Shown: positions 23,605-35,023 of the stretch, in pieces
Position numbering within the stretch: the stretch's first letter is position 1
Layout of the letters: each line of letters begins with the position of its first letter
Assembly (NCBI GenBank): GCA_030407315.1
Contig: JALQPE010001770.1
Coordinates: 1-64,000, forward strand
Reading direction: 5' to 3'
DNA from: Asparagopsis taxiformis
Lineage: Eukaryota > Rhodophyta > Florideophyceae > Bonnemaisoniales > Bonnemaisoniaceae
DNA: 64,000 nucleotides
Translations under genes and position numbers: made by a program
The notes under the pieces: model-generated
The model's input: the letters and a program-made list of their open reading frames with translations, nothing else
What the model was told of the DNA's origin: nothing
Database searches by the model: none

Positions 23605-26226
23605 TTTCCATTTCAGATCTACTGGTTGCACTAGGCCTGAAAGTGTTTCTGGATAGGGCCGAATAACGACCTGGGCAGCACGCACTGCGTAAGATGATCT
23701 GTGTGATGCAGACTGCAAGGATTTCTATGGTGATTCTGGCTGGGGAATGTGGTAAGCTTGATTGTTGCGTGGCTTTGTATCTCCTTGCCTGCCATTTTGC
23801 TTGGATATTTACACGAGCGATCAAACCGAAGACGCCGACTCGGCACAACTACCAACTCTCCTAGCTTCGAGTCAGCGCCATCTAATTGCAACTTGTGACA
23901 CTCAAGACGAATACGTTGTGCTGATCTCTGCAATGAAAATTGAGTTAGTGCTGCAGTTCTTTTGGTCGATGCCAATATGCAGGGATACTGTTTACACCTT
24001 TTGGGAGTCAAGAAGTTCTCAGATTGCAAATCAAATCAGATCATGGTAGAATATCTGACTTTTCTCTCTTCCCTTCACCACATCTGCATCCGGAGCTGAG
24101 CCAAGCTGAGCTGGAGGGAACCCGGCCGCTGACCCCTGTCATTCTCATAAAAATCTTTAATGCAATACTATTCGTGTATGGTAATGTAAGTGCTAATGAA
24201 AATGTATACAAGTCTAGAATAAACGTTGCAGTGGTTCTTTGTAGCTATCGATACTTGCTAAAAATCTGTAGCTTTTGCTTCTCGCATGGACGAGTTGCAG
24301 TCTTTGTGTTTGTTTCATTTCTGCCACAAACGAGAGGCAATCAGGGTCTGTGTGCACATAGAGAATGATTTAATATATGCGCTCATTGCCGTCGTAGATA
24401 CTTTTAACAATGGCCAGTACGTTTCTCTCGGCCGCCGCCGGGTACGGTCGGACTGAAAGATCGGGGAGATGTGTGGAGAGTAGTGTTTGGATAGAGACGA
24501 ACGTTGTGATGGATGGAATGGTGATGATTTCATGCTGAAGCGATGGGAGATGGATGGATATGGTTGAATGAAATCTAGTATTCCGAAGGAGGCCTTTTCT
24601 CGAGGAAGAGGCATTATATTCTCACAAAGCATGTAGATACTGGTTTCCAGTTTGGTATGCTATTGTAGCTCAATTCACATCTTATCTACACGTACGTATG
24701 GAGAGAGATCCAAGTGTGCGTGGCACAAGTCCAACGGTGAAACAACGCAGTATGAAACTACCACAGATAAGGCGGCGTACAAAATCCTCGACTCAAGGCA
24801 GCTCTCAGGCTTTCGTGAGCACCGACTTCGTTCCACCAAGATGTTGCGGAAATATGTGCTGGTCTAACTTGATACGACCATTGGACAGTTTTGCTCTCTA
24901 AGCAATGAGCGAAAAATCAATGATTGCGCGTGTCGTCGGTACGGTCTTGTAATGTTGGCTCAACCAATAACATCTAACGTTGAGTTATCCACCCTCCGCC
25001 GTGTCGTGTCGTAAATTTGCACAGAAAATTTGTTTCAAATCTTTGCTCCAATTATCAGCTCAAATACGGCATTGATCTCCAGCTTCATCTGGACAGAAAC
25101 ACCGATCGCTCGATGTCTGTCTCAGATAAACCGCAGTCAAACGCCATGCGGAAAGTTTCATCGCTTCCCGTTGCGACTGAATCTGCAAACGCCACACAAA
25201 AATTTGCCCTTTCCGCGTCCGGAACGAACGCCGACTACATGTCGTCAGGTTCCTGATCGACTGGATCGATGGAGCTTGCTCTGCAGGAGAGCAGGACAGG
25301 CGGTTTGTTATGCCTGGACAATTTCCATACCGATCTCCCTTCTTGAGTGCAAAATTACGAGTCTAGAAATTGACCTGCATCGGCTGCTGTATCACATCTG
25401 TGCTAAGGATTGATGATACCCGTACCGCTGAGAAATTGCAGCTCTGGTAACGTGGGGATGATGTGCTGAACACGCAGAACGCTGATCCATAACGGGACTG
25501 CTTCATAGGCATAGTACGGAATGTATTGAGACAGCCCAAGCGAATTCAGGAGGGAGCACCAGGGCAGTGCGCGGTGACTCAGCAGATACCAGTGGTGAGT
25601 GGTCTAAATGGGGCTACACACGAGTTTGTCAATGAACAGTCTAGTTTAGTTTGGAAATGTGTCGGATGGATGGTATGTTGTAAATGTCGACAGATTTGAG
25701 GAAGCGATAGAAGCAATCAGCACCGTGTAGTTGCATCAAGGCTTTAGTGGCCATTGCTAGAGAACTTTCTCCAATGCCCTTATTGCAGGATGGGCAGAAA
25801 ACCCGGCCGGTTTCGAGATTGAAGAATTCATTGCGCAGATTGAATGAATGCAATTGACGGAGAATGCAGAAGTATACAATGGTATCGTTTTGCAGGGTGA
25901 CGTAGGGGAAACATGTTGGGCTTGTTGGAAATGCTGAGAGCGATGATGAGATCCAGTCGTTTCCGTCGTAGATGGCAGTGCTTATTTTCTGCACGGCTAG
26001 CTTGTCTGCTGGGCGACTGGGCGGTATTGGCGTACGATGAAGCGGGACTGGTGGTGTTTAAATGACATTTTTTGTTTGAAGATGGATGTATGTGTGCGAC
26101 TAGAATGTAGTAAGAGCATGAAAATGTTTATGTTTGATGGGCGTCGCATGTTGGGGGACTTTATGTCGTGTGGGGCAATAATGTATCAGGTATTTGAAGC
26201 AGACAGCAATCGCTTGAGCGCATATA
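23605..26226. other. Unique centre of the palindrome (B)
   Basis: This is the copy of 3867-6488 of A, bounded by GACGTC motifs. Apart from the frame at 25641-25994 I see no gene. Confidence 0.6.
25641..25994 (-). CDS. Hypothetical 117-residue protein in palindrome centre (B)
   Basis: The product is identical to that of 5903-6256 in A, with the same CPSC pair. Function unknown; chance frame or remnant of a captured gene are both possible. Confidence 0.25.
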   Translation of the reverse strand: MQKISTAIYDGNDWISSSLSAFPTSPTCFPYVTLQNDTIVYFCILRQLHSFNLRNEFFNLETGRVFCPSCNKGIGESSLAMATKALMQLHGADCFYRFLKSVDIYNIPSIRHISKLN

Positions 26227-29200
26227 GACGTCCGGTGAATGACCAGCGCAATTGCATTGCTGGCGAGCCCAGAAATTCTAAAATTTCAGTCAGAAAAAAA
26301 ATGCAAAAATACATCGATTTGGGCGGTCGAAAGTGCCGTACGGCACACCCCCATCTCAAAAACATGTTCACATGTGCATGTTTTTGAGAATAGCCCAAAA
26401 AATAAAGCAATTCAGGACGTCTGCCGGACATAGGCTTGATTCTAATTTGGCCACAACGGCCCCAGAAGCTACCAAGCGCCCCGAGCGGCCCCTCCCCGCT
26501 CACTTACCCACTCACGCCCATCTTGCAGAAACGTTCCTGCTGGCCTCATCCATGCCTTCACATCCACATCATAATCCTCTGCTGAGCTGTTCACCTTGGA
26601 CGCTCACTGGAAGTACTCGTCTTCGACGTCCGCCAATGCAGGACAACACCATGAATACTAAACCCACCGTGGATCTCAGTCATCAACGGTGGGCGTCCTA
26701 TAAATGACTGCTATAGAACCATTGCCCCAAGCCCTCCAGTTTGGACGCTCAGCCAACAGTGATTGCTGCTCTACCTCCTTGGTCGTTCTCCGATGCATGT
26801 AAATGCGCCAAAGTACGACCGATGGGGCAGTCCAAACTTTTTGTACCAGTGCACGCCTAGGGATACCACAAGGTTCGTCATACACACACAAAGACACAAA
26901 GACACAAACACACAAACACACAAACACACAAACACACAAACACACAAACACACAAACAACCACGCACTGCAGCACCCAACTTTCGCATGCGTCAGTGATG
27001 TGCTGCTGCAGTGTGTATGCGCTGTGCGGTAGCAAGATTTCCATGCTTGCAGCCATTCACATCCAGACATCCAGCCGCCGACCAGGGAAGCCGTTTGCAG
27101 CCGATTCTCCCTTGTCTGCATGGCATCTCGGTGCTGTCAACACTTGCTTAGTTGCTGCGATGCGAGCAAATGTGCAGCACTAGCCTAACTTGAAATGGAC
27201 GTCCAGTAGAAGTCCGGCTCGGTTACATTGCTGGTCAGCCCTGAAATTCTAAAATGTTGGGCTGAGAAATAGCTGCAAAACTGTATCCATGTGCAATACT
27301 CGACCAACCTGAAATGGACGTCCGGTGAATGTCCAGCTCAATTGCATTGCTGGCGAGCCCAGAAATTCTAAAATTTCAGTCAGAAAAAAATTGCAAAATT
27401 ATATCGATTTGGGCGGTCGAAAGTGCCGTACGGCACACCCCCATCTCAAAAACATGTTCACATGTGCATGTTTTTGAGAATAGCCCAAATTTCAATTCAA
27501 ATCAAGGTGTCTAATTTGGCCACAACGGCCCCAGGAACCGGCTGCTGCCCCGGCCGGGGCCGTCACTGGCTTCTGTAAGCACCAACTGTAAGCAAAGCCA
27601 CATCTCACGAAGGGTCGATTCCAGGCTCAGGCTCAATACGCCAGGGCGAAGTTTTGGTCCTTGTTTCGACATGCTCCCACCCCACTTTCTCACGACAAAC
27701 ACTGCTCATCCATCATGCTGCACATGCTACGTGCACTTCGTATGAGCAGTGGGCCCGCCTGCGTGGTTGCTGTAATGCGTAGATGTGAGCAGCATACGAA
27801 CAACCCAGAATGGACGTCTGGTGGATGTCCGGCTCAATTGCATTGCTGGCGAGCCCAGAAATTCTAAAATTTCGGGCAGAAAAAAATTGTGAAAAATCAT
27901 CGATTTGGGCGGGTCGATTGTGCCGTACGGCAGACCCCCATCTCAAAAACATGTTCACATGTGCATGTTTTTGAGAATAGCCCAAATTTCAATTCAAATC
28001 AAGGTGTCTAATTTGGCCACAACGGCCCCAGGAACCGGCTGCCGCCCCGACCGGGGCCGTCACTGGCTTCGGTAAGCACTAACTGTAAGCCAAAATCGCG
28101 TCTTACGAAGGGTCGATTCCAGGCTTCAAGCCCAAGTTATGCTAGGGAGACATCTTTTTCCCTGTTTCATCATGGTCCCACCTTACATCCTCACGACAAA
28201 CAACACTCACACATCACGTTACTCATATTCCGTGCACTTTGTATGAGTAGTGAGCCCGCCTGCTTAGTTGCTGCAATGCATGGATGTGGGCAGCACACGA
28301 CCAACCTGAAATGGACGTCCGGTGGATGTCCGGCTCAATTGCATTGCTGGCGAGCCCAGAAATTCTAAAATTTCGGGCAGAAAAAAATTGTGAAAAATCA
28401 TCGATTTGGGCGGGTCGATTGTGCCGTACGGCAGACCCCCATCTCAAAAACATGTTCACATGTGCATGTTTTTGAGAATAGCCCAAATTTCAATTCAAAT
28501 CAAGGTGTCTAATTTGGCCACAACGGCCCCAGGAACCGGCTGCCGCCCCGACCGGGGCCGTCACTGGCTTCGGTAAGCACTAACTGTAAGCCAAAATCGC
28601 GTCTTACGAAGGGTCGATTCCAGGCTTCAAGCCCAAGTTATGCTAGGGAGACATCTTTTTCCCTGTTTCATCATGGTCCCACCTTACATCCTCACGACAA
28701 ACAACACTCACACATCACGTTACTCATATTCCGTGCACTTTGTATGAGTAGTGAGCCCGCCTGCTTAGTTGCTGCAATGCATGGATGTGGGCAGCACACG
28801 ACCAACCTGAAATGGACGTCCGGTGGATGTCCGGCTCAATTGCATTGCTGGCGAGCCCAGAAATTCTAAAATTTCGGGCAGAAAAAAATTGTGAAAAATC
28901 ATCGATTTGGGCGGGTCGATTGTGCCGTACGGCAGACCCCCATCTCAAAAACATGTTCACATGTGCATGTTTTTGAGAATAGCCCAAATTTCAATTCAAA
29001 TCAAGGTGTCTAATTTGGCCACAACGGCCCCAGGAACCGGCTGCCGCCCCGACCGGGGTCATCACTGGCTTCTGTAAGCACCAACTGTAAGCCAAAATCG
29101 CGTCTTACGAAGGGTCGATTTCAGGCTCAACACGTCAGGGACAGGTCTTGGTCCTTGTTTCATCATGGTCCCGCCCTACTCTCTCACGATCAACCTGAAA

Positions 29201-29426
29201 TGGACGTCCGGTGGATGTCCAGCTCGATTGCATTGCTGGCCAGCCCAGAAATTCTAAAATTTCCGAAAAATCAATTTGGTGGCCCAGCATCTCCTGTGCC
29301 GAAAATTCCCGCGCTCACTTGTGATATACGTCTAGACGTGTTTCGCACTTGTACGCATCAGGGAAGGCGTCACGGAAGGTTGAGACTACGCTACTTGTGT
29401 ACCGCGTCGTCTGAAATAGCGAGTAG
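26227..29426 (-). repeat. Right palindrome arm of B, enlarged
   Basis: Inverted match to 21448-23604. Hairpins lie at 26354-26389, 27444-27479, 27941-27976, 28442-28477 and 28943-28978. It is about 900 bases longer than the arm in A because of two additional module units, offset by a shorter microsatellite (26882-26958, 77 bases). Confidence 0.85.
27620..29113. repeat. 501-bp tandem units (three hairpin modules in a row)
   Basis: The hairpins at 27941, 28442 and 28943 are exactly 501 bases apart. The second and third units are practically identical over the whole 501 bases; the left part of the first unit (about 27625-27830) is diverged. Transposon A has one unit at the matching place. The pattern indicates recent unequal exchange or replication slippage. 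Confidence 0.9.
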
Positions 29427-30712
29427 TGTTTGTTGTATAGTTGTGGAGTATGCGTCTGGTGGTTTGTAAAGCTTGCAGAACGGGATAGGGATGTGGGTGG
29501 CTCCATTTTATGAATACATGAATACAAATATTCAGGGTTGACGAAGCGGAAAGGCATACGCTCATACATGTATGAGTTTGCATAGTGGAGAAAATATTTA
29601 CATCGAAATTTACATGGAAGAGATGGAGGTTTTAAGGATGAGGTATGAGAGGAAGAAAATTCTTCTGTGGTATGAGGATGTGTTCTGTGGGGGGTGGATG
29701 GAATCTTGGGATGGGATGGTACAGGGGGAAGTGGAAATGTACGGAGTGCGGGTTTAGATTGGAGTGTGATTCGGAGAGGAGTGCCGACAAGCATATTATG
29801 GGGATTGGGGAGACGCTGCGGGGTGTTGGGGTAGTGAGGGCGGAGGAGGTGTTTAGGTGGGACCGTAGGAGGGTGCGGTTGAAGGCCCCGAGAGGAGGGG
29901 GTTTTAGGAAAGTGAGGAGAAAGAGGTGGGAAGGGGGGTGGCGTCTGTTCTGGCTGTGGTGAGTGGGGATGTGATGGGGAAGAAGAGGGTTATTGTATTT
30001 GGGGAGGGAGGGGAGTGGGAGGATGGGTGCGAAGTGGGGGGTTGATATGTGTTTCAGAGCGGGGAGGTTTCTGGGGAGACGGCGGGGGAGCGGGAGCGTG
30101 GGCCGGTGGTGGTGGTGGTGGTGTATACGGTATCGAAGATGCGGATGGCGTGGGGGCATGGAGCAGGTGAGGGAGGGAGGGGTGGAGCAGGTCGAAGAGT
30201 AAGCTGCAGGGGAAGTTTGTGGAGAGGGCGAAGGAGAGGGGTTGAAGGTAGAGGAGAGAGGGTATTGAAGAACAATACGTTGCAAAGGTGATGGGGGAGA
30301 GCATGGTCGAGGGGATAGGGGATGTTTTTCCCTATTCTGAGGTAGTATGAGGACTGGTTATAAGAAATCTGTACGGTAGAGCAGAAAAGTAGGTATGGAA
30401 TGGAGGTGTGCACCGTGGAAGCGGGGATAGGTAGCTGAAAATGCGTTCTAGAGTGGTATTGGGGGTGTTTGAGGTACAGTACGGGGGAGGTGAGCACCAA
30501 ATGGAAGGGGGTGTGAGCGAGAGGATGAAAAAATTAAAGACAAAATTGGAGTCGACCGACAAGGAAAAATAGAGTGGTCGCCGTGATGGATGCGGACATC
30601 CATGTCGAGCAAGGCGGCAGAAATTTCTGGGGTCGAAATTTTTGAATTTCTGAACCGGCGCCCGTCCTAGGTTGACATAGACATGGCGGAAGTCCATCCC
30701 GAGGGGGACATC
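29427..30712. other. G-rich block between palindrome and right end (B)
   Basis: Same as 8801-10087 in A with almost no changes (for example one G/A difference near 30543). No gene is called, for the same reasons. Confidence 0.4.
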
Positions 30713-30885
30713 CGTGGTACTAGAAACAATGAATGTCGTCCTAGTAATACTAGACGTACTAGACCGCATGGACGTCCGGATCTAGGCGGACATCCAAAAA
30801 TACTGGAGAACATGGACGTCCGCCTAGTAATACTAGGTGTACTAGAGGTTGTGGACGTCCGCGTCCATTTCCGAGAACACAGACG
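30713..30885. repeat. Right subterminal repeats and terminus of B
   Basis: CTAGTA/TACTAG and GGACGTCC motifs end in the terminus ACACAGACG. The next bases, gacatggg, belong to G2. Confidence 0.8.
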
Positions 30886-31071
30886 GACATGGGCGGATGT
30901 TCATTGGAAGAGATACGCGCTGCGGGCTTGATGCTCAACGATGTAGGACTCTTCCGCCATACTCGGCACCGTGTTGGCGGCTGGGTCAGTCGGTTTCCCA
31001 CCGCAAGGTGCGATGCTCCCGTTAGAAGTTAACCGTGAGGCGTGTTTACTGTTTCAGGTTGTGGCGCATAC
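30886..31071 (-). pseudogene. pol: G2 pol fragment between transposon B and G3
   Basis: These 186 bases continue G2 from the G3 insertion point. On the minus strand the frame of the integrase tail (NRVTY) carries on after the target duplication and soon meets a stop; another frame with AEESYIVEHQ follows. Last five bases, CATAC, are the G3 target duplication. It links the integrase C-terminal domain to the chromodomain piece at 18449. Confidence 0.7.
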
Positions 31072-31878
31072 TGTAGGACCAGCCGGGATGGCGGTCACTA
31101 AGAGAGTTCTAGAATCGCTTGCCTTGTCAGGGCGTGTTGAACCGTAACGCGCTCGTGAACTTGCGTTTCGCACGTCGCTCGGTCGCGGAGGCGATCGGGT
31201 GGTACAACGGCGGAACGCGCAGGGTCGATCGCAACACGGGATTCGCGGGCCGGCGCAAGCCGTGATCTCAGGGGGAGATCACCGAGTAAACTCGAGCTCA
31301 ACACGATCCACGCAGGGGTCGTAAATCCCTGGCCTAGCGGTAGGCGACGCAACGCGCGGTCTCGCGGTGCGACGCAATTCGACAGTCGGTAAACGCGGCG
31401 CGCGCGCACGTATGTCGGCGATCGTGAGCAATCCGCACGCAACGTGTAACGCAATCGGTCCTCGCGACGCGCTCAACGCTTAACTCGTAGCTGCGAAAGT
31501 GCTGACTGTTTATTGGTAGGGTGCGAAGCCATGCGACCACTAATAGCTAACTTACTTGGGACAGGCTGTCCTTGTGTGGCCGGCCGGCGGCGGCCGCACG
31601 CTCGCACGCAAAAAGGGAAATATTTTGGGAAAAAGACTTTCGTCATAAAAAACCCAAAAAGGGAAATAAAGGGAAATTCGCGGAAATCGCTACACGTGGC
31701 GCGGCTCGCGGTTTCGTGGCAACGTACGCGCGCACGCGCTCGCATTGACGCTCCGTGACACGTAATCAAGGCGCCACGCGTACGCTCGCTTACTAAACTA
31801 ACTCAAACGGATGCTTGCGGACTAACGTAAACGCGCGCGCTCGCATCGGTTCCATCGACCAACTTAAATTGCGCCACA
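31072..31878 (-). repeat. G3 3' LTR
   Basis: Matches 43887-44696 with about seven differences. A purine run abuts it on the inner side, so it is the 3' LTR. Confidence 0.95.
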
Positions 31879-31889
31879 CTCCCCCCGAC
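31879..31889 (-). other. G3 polypurine tract
   Basis: On the minus strand the bases beside the LTR read GGGGGGAG, a typical priming site for plus-strand synthesis. Confidence 0.8.
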
Positions 31890-32066
31890 TAACTCCACAG
31901 CGCGTCCTCGCGCGTAACGTTCTCGTGCATACCTTCAGCTCTCTTCTGTCTTCTTCTCCTCTTCCAATCTTCTGCTTCTCTTCCATCCTTCTGCTTCTCT
32001 TCCATCCTTCTGTCTCCATTCCGCGCGCGCTCGCTCCGTTAACGCTACACGCACTCGCGCTTCGTA
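31890..32066 (+). promoter_or_regulatory. Pyrimidine-rich leader of the G3 antisense gene
   Basis: The stretch 31925-32025 is a run of ctcttc/ccttctg repeats on the plus strand, directly before the antisense start codon at 32067. Pyrimidine-rich tracts near start sites occur in promoters lacking a TATA box. If the antisense transcript starts here or in the LTR, the LTR would act in both directions. This is inference. Confidence 0.3.
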
Positions 32067-35023
32067 ATGTCGCGCGATAATAACGCTCTGCCGAGTTGGC
32101 TTCGCGCCGGCGCTGCGTCTCGCGACGAACCGTCGACGCCCACGAACGCGTCTCCTCGCCCTGCGCGTATCGCGTTTCCTTCTCTTTCAAGCCCGGAGAG
32201 TCCCTATTACATGTCCATGGCGCAAGCATCCTCCTCAACCGTACCCGTAACCGCGAGCGGCCGTGGCGGCAGTGGCGTCGTTGCGTCGTCTGATGTCGTC
32301 GCCACGGTGGATGCGACCGCGACTCCAACTTCTGCGTCTGCCGCGCGTTCTGGGAGCGGCGTCCCGCTTCGTTCGGTTCCTGCGCCTGCGTCCGTTTCGC
32401 TTCCGTCGGCCGCGCAAGACGCTCCCGAGTCGATTCCGCGCGCGCGCTACGACGACCCGATCGCGTTCCGATTTATGCCACGCCCTATGCCGACGTGGGC
32501 GGAGTTGGGCCGTCGCCACTTCTTCCCGCAGCGCTTTCAATGGACGCGCATCGCTGACGTATCGCGCTATGCCGTGTTACCCGGCCACAAGGACGCGCAA
32601 GCGGTGTGGGACGCGCGGCGCGAATCGGCGTCGTGCGACTTGGCGGTCCCCGCGAACTTACCGTGCGACGCGTATTTTCTCGAGGACGAAGCCGACGAAC
32701 GACTCGTACGCCACCTGGCCCGGTTGCGCGTGATGCGTCGCGACGAATTTGCGCGAGTCGATCCATGGGCCGCGGCGCCCAGTGCGGGCTTCTTACTTGA
32801 CGGCGGCGCTCCGTGGAACGACGTTGAGCACGAAGGGGAGGCGAGCGTGCCATGGTTTCTTAACGCGGATATGCGCCCGGAAGCGCGGCGCGAGTTGCGT
32901 TTGCGGCACACGTCGGGCTACTTCGTTACGTATCGCGATATCGAATTTCGCGAGTTTCCTGATGACCGCGTCGCCGCTTTCTTCCCGCGTTACGATGCGC
33001 GCGATTGGCCGGAAGCGCCCGACTCGTTGTCGGTGCCGCTTCCCTGCGTGTTCCATACGCGCCGTCGGTACTGCTCGGGCGCGACGTTCCGGTCGAGGCT
33101 CGTTCGTATTTCTGGGCTATCGCTCTGAGCGAGTGGGTGGTGATGGTTGCCGCTGCGTGGCTTCACGTCGCTTACGTCGAGCGCCGCTTCTTGCGCTTGA
33201 ACGAGAAATTGATCGCGGGAATCGAGCGCGTCGGCGTTTCGGCGATCGTGCGGGGCGGAACGTATACGGCGGCGCATCTCGAAAGTCTCTTGACGGAGCA
33301 TCGCGCGTGCGCGTGGGACGAAACTCCGGTTTTCGACCTCGCGCCTGGTATGGACTTCAAGGAGGGCGGGCAATGGTTGCCCTGGAGCGCGGAGCGCGGC
33401 GTCGTCGACTGGGCGCATGGTTCGCTTGGCGTGCACCGGCACACTGAAATTCCACATCTCCTTCTCAAGTCGCCGCGCAATCCGTCGCGCGACGCGTTTG
33501 CGCATTTAGAGGCGCGCGATGTCGTTACCGTTGATGCCGTGTTGTCCGCGCTATCAACTAACGAACTGCACGTTATGCGCGCGACCGATTCGCGCGAGTA
33601 TGCGCAGTATCTTGGCATGGCGGCTTTGTTGGCGATCGAACGTCGGCGCTTCCGAGACGGCCGATATTCCCTTTTCTCCGAGCCACCGCGCGCTCCTATC
33701 GACGTCGAGCGACTCGACGCGGCGCTGCGCGCGGAGTACGTGAAGGTTTACAACGAGTTGCAGGCCTTGAAAGCGGCGTCTTCCGGCCACGGCGGGGCTG
33801 CGGCGTCCAGCAGTGCGGGCGACGGCGGGGCGGCGGTCAGCAGCGCGGCGAAGAGCGGCGCGGGTGACGGTGCTGCTGCGGGCAGCCGCACGGGCGCAGG
33901 CGACGCAACGGCTGATAACGTGGCGGAAAGTGACGCGGCGGCCGTTGTCAACGAGGCGGGTGATGTTTTGGCCGAATCAGACGCGAACGTGTTGCGGGAC
34001 CGGCTTGCCGCCGCCGAAAAGGGCCGGGAGGAGGCGTTGGCGCGCGTGGCGTTGCTCGAAGGGGCTCGCGACGACGCTTTGGCGCGAATGGCTTCCGCCG
34101 TGGAGGGCCGCAGCGAAGCGCTGGCGCGTCTGACATCGGTCGAGCAGAGCCGTGACGAGGCGCTGGCGCGGGTGACGACGATTGCCGAAGCGCGCGACGA
34201 CGCTGCGGCGCGCCTTACCAAAGCGAACGCAACGCGCGACGAAGCGGTGAGTCTCGTGCACGAGGCTGAAAAGACACTTAAGGACGCGGCTGGACGCGAG
34301 GCGACGTTAGAGCGCAAGGCCGGGGAAGATGCGACGCGGATCGAGCGGATGCACAAGGACATCGGCGACTTGCAAGAACGCGTGGCGAATTACGAACGGG
34401 CTGCCAGCGGCAATCGCGCGATGATCACGACCCTCCAAGAACGTTGCGAGGCTGCTACTTCGGCGCAGGAACGGGCGGAACGCGCGCTTAGCGATGTCGA
34501 AGCGAATCTCGCGGGCGAACGTCAACGGGGCGCGGAGCGTGTTGCGGCGGTGCGTCGGGTGTATACTGCGCGTGAACGGGAGACCGTTCGTAGGATCCAG
34601 GATACGATCGAACGCACGCATCGCCTCGGCACGACGCTGAATGATATCGTTGGCTTAGTGCAGCGGTCGCCCGAAACGTCCGCGGCGGGGGTGGTGTCTA
34701 ACAGCGAGACGCAGTCGGTCAGCGGTCTTAACGAGGGAGCGGAAGGGGGAGGTGATGCATCGGTCGCGGTGGGAAGCGACGGGGCTGGTCGCGGAGGTGC
34801 GCGTCCAACGACTCGCACTCGCGCGGCGGCCGCAGCGGCTGCACGTCCCAGCGTTCCTCCTTTGCGTCTTGGCGTGCAAGACGGGCGCGTCGTGCGCGTG
34901 CTGAATTCCGAGCGACGACGCAATCACCAAGCAGACACGGCTTCAAGTCGTGCTCGCGCGCGCGGCGCAACGGGCAGTTCTTCGAGCCGACGCACGCGCC
35001 GCGAGGATAACGCACGTGAGTGA
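32067..35023 (+). pseudogene. Antisense gene of G3: long coiled-coil protein, one frameshift
   Basis: Two overlapping plus-strand frames (32067-33128 and 33005-35023) together make about 980 codons; the shift lies at about 33040-33125. The first part has a serine/alanine-rich N terminus, then a globular-looking region rich in tryptophan and aromatic residues (MPTWAELGRRHFFPQRFQW). The second begins with a hydrophobic stretch (WVVMVAAAWLHVAYV) and a globular region. From about 34023 to 34650 come 14-residue repeats of the type RDEALARVTTIAEA and a long coiled coil. The C terminus is basic (RRTRREDN). It lies opposite to gag-pol, between chromodomain and LTR. No known family is recognised. One frameshift suggests this copy is broken. 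Confidence 0.65.
34023..34250 (+). repeat. 42-bp coding repeats in the G3 antisense gene
   Basis: Five to six units of 42 bases encode 14-residue repeats: residues R-x-EALAR at the start and a small hydrophobic spacer after. Fourteen residues equal two heptads, so repeat number can change without breaking a coiled coil. Confidence 0.75.

Larger units (their letters stand above)
18450..30885 (+). mobile_element. Transposon B: complete non-autonomous copy, 12.4 kb
   Basis: The left end CGTCTGTGTTTTCGG and right end CACAGACG are inverted, followed inward by a shared segment with ggacgcggacgtcc. The inside matches transposon A over more than 10 kb. It interrupts the linker before the G2 chromodomain. 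Flanks are ...gggtga and gacatggg, so a target duplication is at most GA if the ends are placed exactly here; boundaries may be off by one to three bases. No transposase gene remains. Confidence 0.9.

Noticed and set aside
18447..30888. Two-base target duplication GA for transposon B
   Set aside because: Two bases can match by chance and the exact end of the element is uncertain by a few bases; neither A nor C has both flanks in the window to test it.
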